A DNA stretch of 64,000 nucleotides from Sipunculus nudus (GCA_026874595.1 CM049314.1:38111229-38175228); one strand, 5' to 3'. Counted from the first letter of the stretch, positions 1 to 12,590 are shown. The notes: generated from the letters alone by a model not told the origin. A program made the numbers and translations.

Positions 1-450
1 TCACTCTACATCTGTCATTATATCAAAGAAAATTAAAATATATATTAAGATATGCGTTCATGTATTGAGGCTTAAATTGTAATTCATATTATGTCAATTT
101 GCTTCAACCAAACTAGATTTACGGGTAATTATATAGCACTGACTCTTATTAAGAAGATTATTCAAATAAATATTCGGGTATGAGACGTTCATTAAATCTC
201 TATAGCAGCATAAAACTCCGTTGATATATTTTACAGAAGAATGATTTATCATATAGAACTATGTTCAAGGCTTAGCAGTCAAAATTCAGCTTATCATTAT
301 CCTACTGAAAGGCAGACGACATCTGGGTTATGATTATGACGTCACAGCTTCAGCAGAAATCGACACAGCACACGTTCACCCTGCACACCCCGATTACGCG
401 GCATAGATGCTGGGAAAAAGTTTGTCAAATAATGTAGTGTTTGTGTCGTA
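1..450. other. sequence downstream of the TNF-like gene, nothing recognised
   Basis: AT-rich sequence beyond the TNF stop codon on the minus strand. It should hold the 3' untranslated region, but I see no canonical AATAAA on the minus strand here. Confidence 0.4.
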
Positions 451-2836
451 TTAAACCATGGCAACACCAAAATACGTGGTTGCAGTGTTTCTGAAGATCA
501 TACTAATGTTGCTGACTCTGACGAATAATTCGTCGCCAGCGTTTAGGTGCTGGATAGATCCGATATAGCTGGACTGCTCAACGTAAGGCGTTGTTGTGTT
601 GTGACAGTAACTTTGTTTCCTACCTATCAGCCTATGCTCGCCAGACCCGGGGTATATGACATTGTATTTGTAAATCGCATGCTCAACCGTTTTCGGCGGG
701 ATTAATGCTCTCCGTATACCGGAAGCTGAAATAATGTCACTTTGGTAGTATCTATAGCTGTGGTCGAGGATATGCACTTGAGAGTAAATGTAATATAGTC
801 CGCTGTGTGGCACTACCAGTCTTCCGGTATCGTAACGCATGCCGTGTATCATGTATCCGGGCTCTCTGCGATACGTCCAGTCTCTCATTGTGTGAAGACC
901 ATCAGCTACAACAAAAATAATACAAATTATAATTATTCTTCTTTTCTGATTATATAGCAATCATACATACTTAATCATCATCATCATCTTCATCATCTCT
1001 CTGCGTTTGAATTGCTACAACTGCCGTAATACATTGCCAGGTAATTTCTTACGTGTAAATCAATATATCAAGTAAAAGACAACCCAGGACTGCTCCTGTG
1101 CTGTCCTGGAAAATAGTAGTTAACTCTCATTTTACCTTAATTTCTTTTTATAATTAAAATCACCTCTGTTATTAAATTATCTCTGTTAAAATCAGATCTG
1201 TTATCCACGAAATAATTCCGTGAACTCCCTCAATCATATTAGATTGTCTGCATAGAGTGCACACATAAGTACAAAATGAGGACTAAACAACGTTCCTAGT
1301 CTCGTTCTCTTGTTTATTTAAACATGATTTTCTTATTATACTCAGTGTTTTAAAATATGTTACATATATCTGTTTTATAGTGAGCTGTTGACATGTCTCT
1401 TTTATTGTGCGCTGTTGACATTCTGATTCGTGTTGGCTCAAGCCCTGGCGTTGCTATGCTACGGCGTTCCTTGTTGGACCCGTGTGTGTAGAAAAACGGT
1501 TTTCGTTGTTCCAGATGTTTCCTGTACTGTGTATCATGTTAGGTTCTTTGTATTTTTCGGGAATTCGAAAGTATTCGGCCTGAGGTGAGAAGTTATAAAT
1601 GATGAGCTGTGTATTAGAGCCGAGAGAGAGGAGATAAATATTCCAGCGGACACAGAAGCATGTGAGTCAGTTGTGGACCTTTCCGACATATGCGGCAGTT
1701 ATTGATTTTCTTCTAAATTTGTGACGGATCTTCCATAGTCTTCAGTTTGCTTTCGGGATTATAACAGAAAGTTCACGTTGGGATTACAACGGATTGATTT
1801 TGTGAATGAACTGGACTGTTATTCTCTGAGAAGATTTATGTGAACTCTTCATCTGGGCTGTACGTTATAAAGGACTTGTTGTCGCTGTGACAGTAGTGGT
1901 ATCCAGGTACTGTTCACTTTAGTTATATACTTGTATTGATTTGCTGTTGTACTGTTATTAAACTGTAAAATTGTATAGATTTAGTGTCTTGTAATGTTAG
2001 GATTGTTTTCAGAATAAATTATAATTATTTGTTAACAAAAATTCACTGACTACTTTATTCATTCCCCTAGACATTTCACGCTGCCTTGTGTTACAGAATC
2101 TCATTTTTTTAATCTCCATTACAAAATTAATGTTTCCATCACACATACGTGATCTGTTGATATTAGGTTCCGTAACAAATAATACTTGAAATAACATTTA
2201 TTCAAATATTTACGTTGCCGTGTAAATATTCCACCGACGTCTTGTCAGCGATTTTCGCTGCTTTCAAGGTGGCTCTGAGTTCCAAATATTACACTCTTAC
2301 ACTAGGTAAGACAACGTACCAGTTCAGGCCAATCTCATTTTTTTATTGATTGGCAACTAGATACCACACACAACGTATGTTTACTTGGAATTCTGAGAAG
2401 TCTGAGCGTCTCCAAAGAGAGACATCAGCAAACGCTTAAAAAAATGTCTTCAATAAGACCCTCTTGACCGGTTAAGTACAAAACATGCTCTATTATACCA
2501 GAAACAGAGCAGTATTTATAGATCACACACGGCTTATCATGATTTATATAGAACGCTGACAAAGTGCCATTATATATTACACATAAGATATGCCTTTGGC
2601 AAGATATCGCGGAACGTCAATTCTGGGAAATGTGTTCCTCTTGATTCTGGGAAATTCAGCTACTCTCAATCAAGCGTATGATTGAAAACAAATGGAAACC
2701 CTTGACAAAACTTCCTGGGCCCGCTTCTTTTTAATTCAGCGTGTGTTTTTATTCATTTTATGTTCCTGATATTTATCTGTTATATTGACATGTCTGTCAA
2801 CTGACGTCAGTTCTCTATGGCATGATCTTGATGGGA

Positions 2837-2920
<84 letters not shown>

Positions 2921-5900
2921 ACAATTTATAGAATATTATACTTGCAATGACAATTTATGCGCTTGGGTAAGGAGTGAAAATGAGATTAAACTTGGGAAAG
3001 AACTATTCTGTATAACAAAAGAACTAAGCCAGAATTAAATGGTCTGTCTACTTTGAGTAATACCGGTGGTGGGTATGCTACTGGTCAATTGTGAGTAATT
3101 AAGAATGAACGGCTGGAAAAAAGTGGCACTAATTAGGCAGTCGTACCGAAAGAAAGAAGGGTGTGGGCTACATGCCAAATCTCAGCAAGGGAAACGACTT
3201 GATACCACGAGCAGTTGTGTCATGATCCTTTGTTAAAAAGTCACACCACAAGTTTATAGTGGTCGCTGACTGGCAGTCTCGGACAATTTCAAGAAGAAAA
3301 TTGGTCGGGAGGAGGATGTTAATCTTGCCCATAATCCGGTTATAAATTTTTTTAGTCCCCAGTTGTCAAAGACAATTGTAGAATGAAGTCGGTAGCAGAA
3401 TATAATGAGACAGAAAATTGTAATACAGTCGCAACCAAAATTATGCCTGCATGATTGGCGAAAGTCCATGCATAGGCAGCCCTTTGGTAGTCAGCAGACT
3501 CGATCCATGAGTCATGTGGATAGCTATGGTTATATGCAGTCTTAAGTTGGTCATACGAACAGTCGCAATGTGACAAGTTAAAGGTGCATGGTTACTGCAT
3601 GCATGGTGGTCATTCTATGTTCATGAGACGGTCTTAGGCCTTTATACTTATAGAGACGGACACTGCGTCTAGCAAGAACTAAATGTACATGCATATACAT
3701 GATGGTTGCATGCATGCGGACTCGGGAACTTGATCTATGAACAAAATATCTGTTAAATACACAGTTATAATGAATAGCATTTTATATGGAAGTAGCCAGT
3801 GACGTTTGCGGAATTACTTATGACAGAGATAAGAATCGATTAATGAAGGCGCCACAGACCCAATGTCCAGTTATTGATCCTTGAAAGATTTGTCTGGATG
3901 AAACAAGTAAAAAAGCTGAAAGTAGATTTGAGTTTAAACATAAATATAAATGCACTAAGCTGGTCAGGCCACATCAACAGTGTGATCAACAGTTAGAATT
4001 GTTTATTAATTGGAATATAAATACCACGCACTCCGTATGTTTACTTTGAATCCTTGGAAGGCTGAGATCAACAAACGCTAAAAATGACCTCAATAAGACA
4101 ATATTGACCCATCAACCACAAAACAGGTTCCATTATACAAGACTCAGAGCAGTATTTATAGACCACAAATATCTTATCTTGATTTAAACAGGACTTTGGC
4201 AAAGTGCCGTTATATATTGCACATACGATATACCCTTTGGCATGGCAAATATTTCGGAAAGTAAATTCTCGGAAATGTGTTCCTCGTTATTAAGGGAAAT
4301 TCACCTATTATCTCTAGCGTATGGTATAAAACAAATAAAAACCTTAAGCAATACTTCCTGGGCCCGTTTCTTGTCAATTAAGCCGTGTGTTTTATTTAAC
4401 TGGTTCCTGACATTTATTAGTTATGAAGACATGTAGGCAACTGATGACCTGATCTGAAGGAGGGGATGTTTAACTAATTATAAAATACAACTGGAGGAAT
4501 CATTTATATGTGAAATTATAATACATGCATACGTGGTGTAATGCATATGAGGCTGCCATAGGTATCACGCAAAGCGTAGCGTTGGAAGAGAGCACGAGAG
4601 TGGGACTAACAATTTATGTACTGGGAAACTTTTGTATAATCAGCCACAGATCACTTGTATGTATAGCACGGGATGGTACACATATTGTTGCAAATGTTTT
4701 TGCATCTTTATGATAGGGAAGGAACTATTAAAAAAAAATCTGAAGACGCCGGTGGTCGCTTCGATTCAGCTAAATTGAATTCTAATCAACTAAGAATGGA
4801 CGGCAAGAATAAAATGACACCACTTAAGCAAGGTGTAAGGAAGGTAGTGAAAGGGGCACATGATCAGAGGATACGACACCTCATAACAGAGGATTCGAAC
4901 CTCATAACAAAGGATACGGACCTCATAACAGAGGATACGACACCTCAAAACAGAGGATACGACACCTAATAATAGAGGATACGACACCTCATAACAAAGG
5001 ATACGACAACTCATGACAGAGGATACGACAACTCAAAACAGAGGATACGACACCTCATAATAGAGGATACGACACCTCATAACAGAGGATGCGACACCTC
5101 ATAACGGAGGATACGACACCTCATAACAGAGGATACGACTACTCATAACAGAGGATACGACACCTCATAACAGAGGATACGACACCTCATAATAGAGGAT
5201 ACGACACCTCATAACAGAGGATGCGACACCTCATAACAGAGGATACGACACCTCATAACAGAGGACACGACTACTCATAACAGAGGATACGACACCTCAT
5301 AACAGAGGATACAAAAAGGTACGACTATAGCAACTGTGTGACAAGTTTCTGCATGTTGGCCGATTGTTGTCTTGCAATCGCAAGAAGAAAACCGGAATCG
5401 GGAAGGCTTTCCCTCTTGCCCAAAACCTGGTTACAATTAACTAATAAAATATTGGGTAGTCATAGAAATTTGTATTATTAAGCAAGTGGCAGAATACTTT
5501 TTAGACGTGGTCGTAACACAACCAGAAATGTCGTTTTGTGTACGTTAAACGAAAAGTTGCAACAGAAATCACAGGTTAATCACAGCTAAAGAAATTTAGT
5601 TTTAACGACAGAAACATCACCGCACACCCTCCAAAGTAGTTTGCACTCAAAAAAGATTGGGTATTCACAGTGATCGGTAGATGATTATATTAAACTAGAA
5701 ATCTTAATTCTAAGGAAAAATCCTCATTCATGCATATGTGACGGTACATTTAAGAATATTCGATGGTGAAGTTCCTGAATCCGAATCAAATATCCGGATC
5801 CGAACCAAATCTAATCGATTCTTCAATAGCCAATTTTGTTATGAATGCGTGAGTTATATATGTTGTGAACAAACACACAGACACAAACACGCATACAAAA

Positions 5901-7227
5901 CACATAGGTAGGTACGGTGATAAACGCATACCCTACTAATGGAAACAATAAGGAGATAAGACAAAGTTAAGACTTGTCATAGCTTTACTCAGAAACGGGA
6001 TGGTTACGTCACTAGTGGAACGGGATGACAGATTGTGTGATATGCACTGTTAGTTTCACCAGGAGGCGCACTAGCTAGTGTTTTTTTAACCAGGGTTGGC
6101 TGGCCTAGGTGGATATCGGATATCGGATCCTGACAGAAAAGTATCAAATGACATTCTAAATTAATAGGGAACCGAAGCAGTATAAGCTTAATTTCCTTTT
6201 ACTAAATGGTAACCACCTCAGTAAAAATATAACAAAATAATAATAATTTCCATCCGATATGTCACGTGACTTACCTGTTGGCGCGTGGCGATCCCTTGAT
6301 GCTGAATCTATCAGTAGAAGAGCAGCCGGTTTGTGTGAGTGGTGAGTAAAATTCCTATGAGGTCTTGATAGAGCACCTGCAAGGCCGAGTGATCCATGCT
6401 TAAAGTCTCAGAACATGGCATGATAATTTACAAACATTGTTTCAGTTATTCTTTAATATTTTATAAACTACTGGTCTGGAACCCCTTGATATGCGCATGC
6501 TCTTATAGCTGTGAATGTTTTCTGTCATTTGTTATACAGACAATTTGAGTGCAGAATGGTTGATTTTATCCAGATTTTTTAAACATTTAATTTTTTTAAA
6601 TTTTTGCCTTAAAAGCATTTATTCCAGTATACATGTAACACCTTAACAATATCTCGAGGAATAAAGTCAAAATATAGGTAAACTGATCAAACTTTTAACA
6701 ATTTCGATATATACTGTGTTCGATAGATTATTTCATTTTTAAATGTATAAAATAATTTTATTTTATTACCTTGTGCTCGTTTCTCCTTCATTTTTCGTTG
6801 CAGATACTGTAAATACAAATAACCATAATTAGAACAGGCCAGCGTGGATATTTGTTACCAAATGTGCAGTGATTTTAACAGTTCATGATTTATTCGTAAA
6901 TTTAATACGTAAAACAATCTTGATAAAACAATCTCACCCTCACAACATTTATATGCAGTAAAAAAAAACTAATAATAATAATCAAGACAATTAAACGAGA
7001 TATTTTCATACACTCTCGACACATGTTAGATTTTGAATTCCATTAAATATCTTTGCTTTCCTTTAGAGACTTCTAAATGTAAAACGACTATATTAGTTCA
7101 CTATGTAGTATTAGTAATAACAATAACAATAGTAGTAGTAGTAGTAGCAGTAATGATAGTAGTAGTAATTTTTACAACTACTGTTGCCACTACTTCTGCT
7201 ACTGCCAATAATAATAATAATATATTT

Positions 7228-7265
<38 letters not shown>

Positions 7266-7899
7266 GAAGAAGAAGAAGAAGAAGAAAGCAGTACATTAAT
7301 TTTAGTCCGAACAAAATATTTAGGAAAAAAAAGTCAGACATTTCATAGAAAAGTAAATATAATCAAAACTTATGATAAATAAAATATTATTTTTTAAATT
7401 ACTGAATTTTCTTTACTCTGCTTGTTTTTACGTTATGTACTTTAATGTTAAAAAAACTCGGCCATTTCGCACGGCATGGGATTTCACACTTGAGTTGGAC
7501 GGAAAAGATATGTAATATAATAACAGTATTTACCAACTGGAGAAGTTTCGATGACTGCGAAGCATTAGTAGCACAGCAGAATATTTGCTTTTTGTCCTTG
7601 GTTTGTTGTTTGTGAAACATTGAGAGGTCAGTTTCTTCTCCTCTAGGGCCAAACTGCAACCGGTCACATGGCAGGCAGATCCAAGCCTCGTTTTCGTTCT
7701 GCCCTGCGGCCATGACCTTGAACACTCTCTTACTGGTCACTATGATCGCTCCGAGCAAAGTCGCGTTTATGAAGACCAGTACCACGACGACCAAAATGGT
7801 ACACCATTGAGGACCTTCCGGAAAAATTACACGGCGTTCCTCTCGTCTTGGAAGAACTGTGCAATCTTCTTTTATATATTTTCCTTTGTAAGGATCCAT
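451..7899 (-). CDS. TNF-superfamily ligand, type II membrane protein (partial exon model)
   Basis: Two exons are clear. The first coding exon runs from 7899 down to 7534 (122 codons, phase 0, donor GTAAAT). It encodes about 32 cytoplasmic residues rich in basic and acidic charge, one hydrophobic span (roughly residues 33-56, starting WCTILVVVV), and a short ectodomain with a CLPC motif. The last exon runs from 905 down to 451, after a TTGTTGTAG acceptor. It encodes about 150 residues of TNF homology domain, including the GLYYIYSQV strand typical of the family and the C-terminal YFGVAMV end. It contains an NTT and an NIS glycosylation site. TNF ligands are trimeric cytokines shed or displayed at the cell surface that act on TNF receptors. 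The last exon starts in phase 1 while exon 1 ends in phase 0, so at least one further exon is missing from this model. A microexon candidate is listed separately. The subfamily cannot be decided. Confidence 0.85.
1386..2177 (+). mobile_element. solo LTR of the same Ty3/Gypsy family as the element at 26279-34025
   Basis: The segment begins TGTTGACATG and ends in TTAGGTTCCGTAACA. It shares with the other LTRs the motifs CCAGCGGACACAGAAGC and CATTCCCCTAGACATTTC, in the same order. It lies in the TNF intron, on the strand opposite to the gene. No internal retroviral-type genes and no clean target-site duplication are visible, so it is an old solo LTR. Confidence 0.75.
2330..3440. repeat. first copy of a diverged block duplicated in the TNF intron
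   Basis: It aligns along its length with 4005-5500. Shared stretches include ACCACAC(A)-ACGTATGTTTACTT, GAGCAGTATTTATAGA, the CTTCCTGGGCCCG region, and later CTTGCCC..CCGGTTA. A (TA)n array (about 2835-2918) interrupts this copy. It may be a transposon fragment or local duplication; no coding capacity is recognised. Confidence 0.65.
2835..2918. repeat. (TA)n microsatellite
   Basis: Two adjacent runs of alternating TA, separated by a single TGTT interruption near 2880. Confidence 0.95.
4005..5500. repeat. second copy of the duplicated TNF-intron block, carrying a minisatellite
   Basis: Partner of 2330-3440. It lacks the (TA)n array but contains the 22-bp minisatellite at 4862-5314, which the first copy lacks. 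The two copies are strongly diverged, so the duplication is old. Confidence 0.65.
4862..5314. repeat. 22-bp minisatellite, about 20 units, with a 132-bp higher-order period
   Basis: The array is built on GGATACGACACCTCATAAC plus AGA. Variants (ATGCG, GACTACTC, AATAG) recur in the same order exactly 132 bp (six units) apart, for example CATAATAG at 5056 and 5188. There are no unique spacers, so it is not a CRISPR array. Confidence 0.95.
5541..6260. other. TNF intron, with a copy of a dispersed repeat
   Basis: The stretch 5745-5920 (CCTGAATCCGAAT, AATCTAATCGATTCTTC, TTGTGAACAA-CACACA) resembles 10345-10600, 40160-40310 and 51520-51660, which marks a dispersed repeat family. The rest shows nothing recognisable. 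Confidence 0.5.
6275..6307 (-). other. candidate 33-nt stalk exon of the TNF-like gene
   Basis: On the minus strand a pyrimidine-rich stretch ending in CTGATAG is followed by 33 nt (11 open codons, I-Q-H-Q-G-I-A-T-R-Q-Q) and then a consensus donor, CAG|GTAAGT. It is symmetric in phase 0, so it can follow the first TNF exon, which also ends in phase 0. Small stalk exons between the membrane anchor and the TNF domain are common in this family. There is no protein homology to confirm it, so this rests on splice sites, phase and position only. Confidence 0.35.
7110..7290. repeat. trinucleotide microsatellites (AGT, AAT, AAG)
   Basis: A compound run of AGT/GTA, then AATn (about 7207-7264), then AAGn up to 7287. 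It lies in the TNF gene first intron. Confidence 0.9.
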
Positions 7900-7937
7900 T
7901 GTTTAACTACCAAGGTAGAAAAATCATCAATCGAAAT
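7900..7937 (-). other. 5' untranslated part of the TNF first coding exon
   Basis: On the minus strand TTTCTTTGTTTCAG (a good acceptor) ends at 7938, and 38 nt of leader then precede the ATG at 7899. This implies a noncoding exon further upstream. A possible donor (GTGCAG|GTAAAA, minus strand) lies at 8251/8250, but nothing else confirms that exon. Confidence 0.4.
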
Positions 7938-8613
7938 CTGAAACAAAGAAATCATAGCGTTTATATATTTGTTACTAAGGTCTGATTGAGCAAGATACTG
8001 AAGAGCAAGATAGCTAGAAAGTTCTATTGGAGTTTTTTTTTACGCAGAGGCGAAGGATGAAAGCTGAAACTTGAATCATATTAACTTCTGTGGATATAAC
8101 ATATGGAGCAATTTTGGATCCGTATTTTGGATGTACAGTTAAAACTTTGTTGAATATATTTTTGTTTTTTTTTAATGTCAAATTGTATTAAATATATATA
8201 TATATACATATATGGATTAAAACTACAGATCAATATCTCTCTAATTTTACCTGCACGTGGGGCTTCTATCAATGGCTTCGACTGTACTCATATTGCACCA
8301 TTTAACTCGAGCAACCTTTTTTATATTTAGAGGCTGACACAGGAAAATTACTGCTGATGTTATATCCTTGAGGTAATGAAGTAATCCAATACATCTGATC
8401 GTCATAAAAAACGGCATAGCTGAGCATGAAAGCAGATTTGGTTAGCTGTAACCTAAAAAATAACAGCGTATGTCGTAATTGAAAGTGGTGACACCAGTAT
8501 ACACTTGCATTGGACTGAGGCCTCGCATATTCATGGGTTTACTTATGCACTAGAATTTTCATGATTATCTACATGGATAAATCGTTAGGTAAAAATTTGT
8601 GCTTGGTGTATTC

Positions 8614-8616
<3 letters not shown>

Positions 8617-8671
<55 letters not shown>

Positions 8672-8817
8672 GGTAGTAGTTACCCTTCGATGTAAAGTGC
8701 TCTATGGCCTACAGACTAGGCCAGAGCGGATTTCTAACCACATTCACCTGATGATCGGGTCGCATCCCGTGAAACAGACTGTTTCACGAGAATTAACAGT
8801 GTTGTTTTTATTCAGAG

Positions 8818-8881
<64 letters not shown>
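8617..8881. repeat. repeat flanked by two (TA)n arrays
   Basis: (TA)n at about 8617-8668 and 8818-8880 enclose 150 bp. The stretch 8689-8730 is identical over 42 nt to 52019-52060. It forms a GGCCTA/TAGGCC hairpin. The right half holds a perfect inverted repeat, CGTGAAACAG-A-CTGTTTCACG, at 8769-8789. The right half is in the opposite orientation relative to the copy at 52003. Confidence 0.8.
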
Positions 8882-8883
<2 letters not shown>

Positions 8884-9099
8884 CAAGATGCTGCATGGGA
8901 AGGGCACCGCCGTGTGTCCGCCATTTGTCCGCTTTACCTCCCCCCCCCCTCTCGTTTACTCTAACCTGCGTTTTCAACTTCCGTCTCTCCCTCTCTAATT
9001 CTCGTTCTCCCGAATATATCAATCAAACACATCTTTTCCCTACTAACCTCTCGCCATATCATTCATGGCTAGTTTAGAGAAAATAGAGAGTTAGACAAA

Positions 9100-10340
9100 T
9101 TGTGTTGCTACATATTTTACTGTGCCTGTGCGCTCACACAAACATACATCAACATACACACACAAACACACACACACATATATTTGGATGGGTTTGCGGG
9201 TTTGTTTGTCTATGGGTGTTGGTGAATTTTCATGCCAAAAATTGTTTGATATTTCTATCATTTGATGTATATTGGTACATTAAATATTCATCAAGCACAT
9301 ACCTGGGTATCACTGGTCGACCCGTGTTACACATCAAGTGTTACGTCGTCCAAGAATGTTTGTAAACTTCCTTGTTCTACACACAGTGATATTTATGGCA
9401 TATCTTTAATCAGAAAATAGTGAGCAAAGAGACCTTGAGTCAGTATGACTAGCGGAAATTCCTCGGGGAAGATCATTTCGTCAGCCCCCGACGTACAAGT
9501 TGTTCAGCATCTGCCACTAGATGTCAGCAACTACCGACAAGAAACGCTTCGCTTGCGGGACACTTTTATTTGAACACGTAAAAATCCTCGAACATCAATA
9601 TTCAGCAGGAAATATTAAAAACACACTACTAGTATGTATGACTAATTTAAGTATAATTACTTAATACAGTTTATGACGTACCACTCACTTAAAAGCAGTC
9701 TCTCCTCCCTAAATCTCCCCTTCACGTAACAGAAAGTGTCTGACTGATTGAAAATGAAGTCAGCGCTTGAGCCAGTCACAGGAAAATCCGGCCCGCATTG
9801 GCTCCTTCAGAAACGACAAAGTTTGACAGATTGACTCGTTTTTTACAGTTAGATATTAAAGGCGAAAGTAGAAGACACTGATAGAGTTGAAGATCATAGT
9901 GAGAGAGGTGGAGGAAGCCTTAGAACCTGGAGAGAACCACCGACCGCTGACGGGCCACTACAACCCATTTTCATGACAGCTACTGGGATGGAACTTAGGT
10001 CGCCATCGGAGAAGGCCAGGCGTTTTACCGCTCAGCTTTGAGCCCACTATCAGAAAGTGTGGGGTAACATATTTACCTGTGATGCATATATACCTGTATA
10101 TGGAGGTTTGGATAAGGAGTGACTGTAAGATGTCTGGAAGAAATCTGCGTTTAATTATCTGGTATTTCTGAACGCTGGCGCCAGCCTATTTATTACTCTG
10201 GCATTACCCATGCTAACCTGATGTATAAATCCAAATAAATTAGAATAAATCTGCATTCTAAGTGACGCAATCCTCCGATATGAGCGTTTCTAATGTGGGA
10301 TGTTCCCCAAATCGTGCTTGCATTAAATAATCCGATGCAA
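9100..10340. other. intergenic, no gene recognised
   Basis: Includes a CA-rich stretch near 9125-9180 and unremarkable AT-rich sequence. I see no open frame with recognisable protein features. Confidence 0.5.
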
Positions 10341-10344
10341 TTTC

Positions 10345-10600
10345 ATTTAGCATAAGTAACAGTACGTTTGTGAATATTCCTAGACAGGGTTCCTGAATTC
10401 GGATGATCTGTCGGAACTACACGAAAATCTAATCGATTCTTCCCCGGTCCATTCCCGAAATGCCCTAAAAATCCCATAAGCGTCCGTTCAATATTAAGTG
10501 AGTTGTGAACAATCACACAAACAAACACACCCTCACACACAATCACACGAACGGGGATGAACTCACACCCTCCTGATTGGGACAATCAGTGGTTGTATTC
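10345..10600. repeat. dispersed repeat copy
   Basis: Shares GTACGTTTGTGAATATTCCT, CATTCCCGAAATGCC and AATCTAATCGATTCTTC-type motifs with 5745-5920, 40160-40310 and 51520-51660. There is no coding potential. It is probably a small non-autonomous element whose ends are not defined here. Confidence 0.6.
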
Positions 10601-10634
10601 AAAATATAAACGATAAACACATCCTCTGCGTAAG

Positions 10635-10637
<3 letters not shown>

Positions 10638-10683
<46 letters not shown>

Positions 10684-10728
10684 CACAAACTCTGCGTAAT
10701 TTTAATATATATATATATATATATATAT
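10638..10728. repeat. (TA)n microsatellite pair
   Basis: Two TA runs, about 10638-10681 and 10704-10728, are each preceded by the same CTCTGCGTAA(G/T)TTTAA motif, so the unit was tandemly duplicated. Confidence 0.9.
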
Positions 10729-11819
10729 AAACCACCAATCCTCGCTTTATTCTTGTTATTACATTCTCACGTCAGCCCATTTATTTCAACGGAAATTACA
10801 GTTATTGCCATAAAATCCCTTAGTTTCCACCAATAAAACTACTTAATTCACCTACTACCACATCGATTCTGTTCATACATATGCGAGGACTCTAAATAAT
10901 CTACTCTATTTCGCAGATATTAGGCGCTTCCCGTTTGCATGGATTTTAAATATAACTTCCTGTTCACATATATCCCAGGAAAACACGTCTACTGATTAGT
11001 CTACAGAGAAACTCCAGATCTGCATAATATTTCTAAGCGCCAGTCGAGTGTTTCAATTACCTCGCCAAACAGAGTGTCAAAGTAGACTATTGGGTTGCTT
11101 GATATCATAACATCACCAATCATTCTATTACATGGAAATGCTCCAATGGAAGGGCTTATGTGATGTGTCATCAAAGTAAACGTCTAAAATATGTGGGGTA
11201 TTTTTCTCATACCGGAAGTATAATATCTTAGTTGAAAACAGTGGAAGAGGGAAGTTCATAATATCTGCGAAATAATTTGCCGCTATATATATTCCATAGT
11301 GAACCTCTGAAATGTCAATAGAAAAGTTTTTTTTCTGGGTTTGGGATGGTAAGGGTCCACCGACACTTATCAGTTTGATTGGCCTCGCGGCGACCTTGAT
11401 AATTTTTTTTGTTATATGCAAATTAACGAAAATTCTATTTTCTTAAAAATTCTCAGGAACTAACCATATATTAATAGTTGGTCAAACATAGTCTAAACGT
11501 AGGTTTTTATAGCCAAAAATTCAAATAATACCATAATTACAAGAGTTTCGTTCGTCTTTTAAATTTTGATAAATGCAAATTTAGGCCGCAATTGACGAAA
11601 TGTTGCTTTCTTCAATATCTGAAGAACTAATATGATTTTTGGACAGTTAATGTCTTTAGGTCTAGATGTTCATGGTCATTGATTCAACTGAAACCAAGTA
11701 ACCAACGTTCAAGTTTGTATTTTTACTTTTAATTTTGTCGCAATTATTGTAAATTTGGTAATAAAAAAATGAGTCGAGGAATGAAGCTAGGTGTGAATCC
11801 TAAAGCTATTTCTATTGCA

Positions 11820-12588
11820 TGCAACCAAACGGAAAAAAAAGCGTGACCAAAGATTGCCCCGACGACTTCACGCATGCGCGAAGTCGTTGGGGCAATAAGT
11901 GGCGATGCGGGAAGACAGCGGGAACTACGCGTGTCGTGCGTGACACTGTGGGACATTATGGGACAATGCGCGAACATTACTTAACCTATTCGTATTTGGC
12001 CTAAACAAGTAGTTCCATGTGTGCCAAAGAGGCACGTTTTTGGCCGTGCATTACGCAGACGGTGCGTAACTTATGCCTGTACAATGAACGAAAAGGCTGC
12101 AAATACGGCTTCGATCACGCTCGGCTGCGTAGCACCGAAATGGCACGCCTTGCCACGACGCATTGCGCGGCACTGTGGGGACAAAAATCATGCCAGTGTT
12201 AGAGTGGCGATATGATTCAACTGCATTTGCGAGAGATTTGTACAAAAATATAAATGGAAACGTGACGACCAAATATTTATGCATCTTTGCACAGAAGGGG
12301 TCACGAACTTGTGTCGTTTAAAGGAGAAATATCCTTAAAGTTAGCATCCATACATGCGTGTGCAGTACGTATGCGCTTGCGCTTCGCATTCATATGCAGC
12401 TAGATCATGGACTCCTTTTATTCTATTAACACTTAATTACGCGTATGCGGTAAGTATGCATAAAAAGCGCTGTAATAGTAGAGAAGTCATCTGCCAGAGG
12501 AATACCTTAATACTGAAGTCAAAATTTTGGATATACCCCCCCCCCCGATCGAAACGTGCTGCCTACGCCTACGTATACCAATGATGCG

Positions 12589-12590
<2 letters not shown>
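11820..12590. other. CpG-rich block with strong hairpin, unidentified
   Basis: Base composition shifts here. CpG, TACG and GCGTA words are frequent, unlike the AT-rich flanks. At 11854-11895 the arms TTGCCCCGACGACTTC and GAAGTCGTTGGGGCAA enclose ACGCATGCGC. Short open frames on both strands have no recognisable domains. It may be a mobile-element fragment or a CpG island; I cannot decide. Confidence 0.45.

Noticed and set aside
961-1040. A further TNF exon close to the last exon (GATGATGAAG repeat region, minus strand)
   Set aside because: Splice-site candidates exist, but every phase either hits a stop or fails to join the last exon.
1381-2182. Target-site duplication around the solo LTRs at 1386 and 52129
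   Set aside because: The bases on either side do not match at the first, and a TA repeat obscures the second.
4862-5314. CRISPR-like array
   Set aside because: Units are 22 bp head to tail with no unique spacers, in an animal intron; it is a minisatellite.
8748-8789. Hammerhead-ribozyme-like core: CTGATGA, a CGGG/CCCG stem, then GAAA
   Set aside because: The base pair next to the core would be U-U, no convincing stem I can be drawn, and the cleavage triplet is not placed properly. Probably chance within the dispersed repeat.
8818-9077. Open frames encoding long Ile-Tyr runs
   Set aside because: These are translations of (TA)n microsatellites, as at 12591, 36453, 40197 and 51835; not genes.
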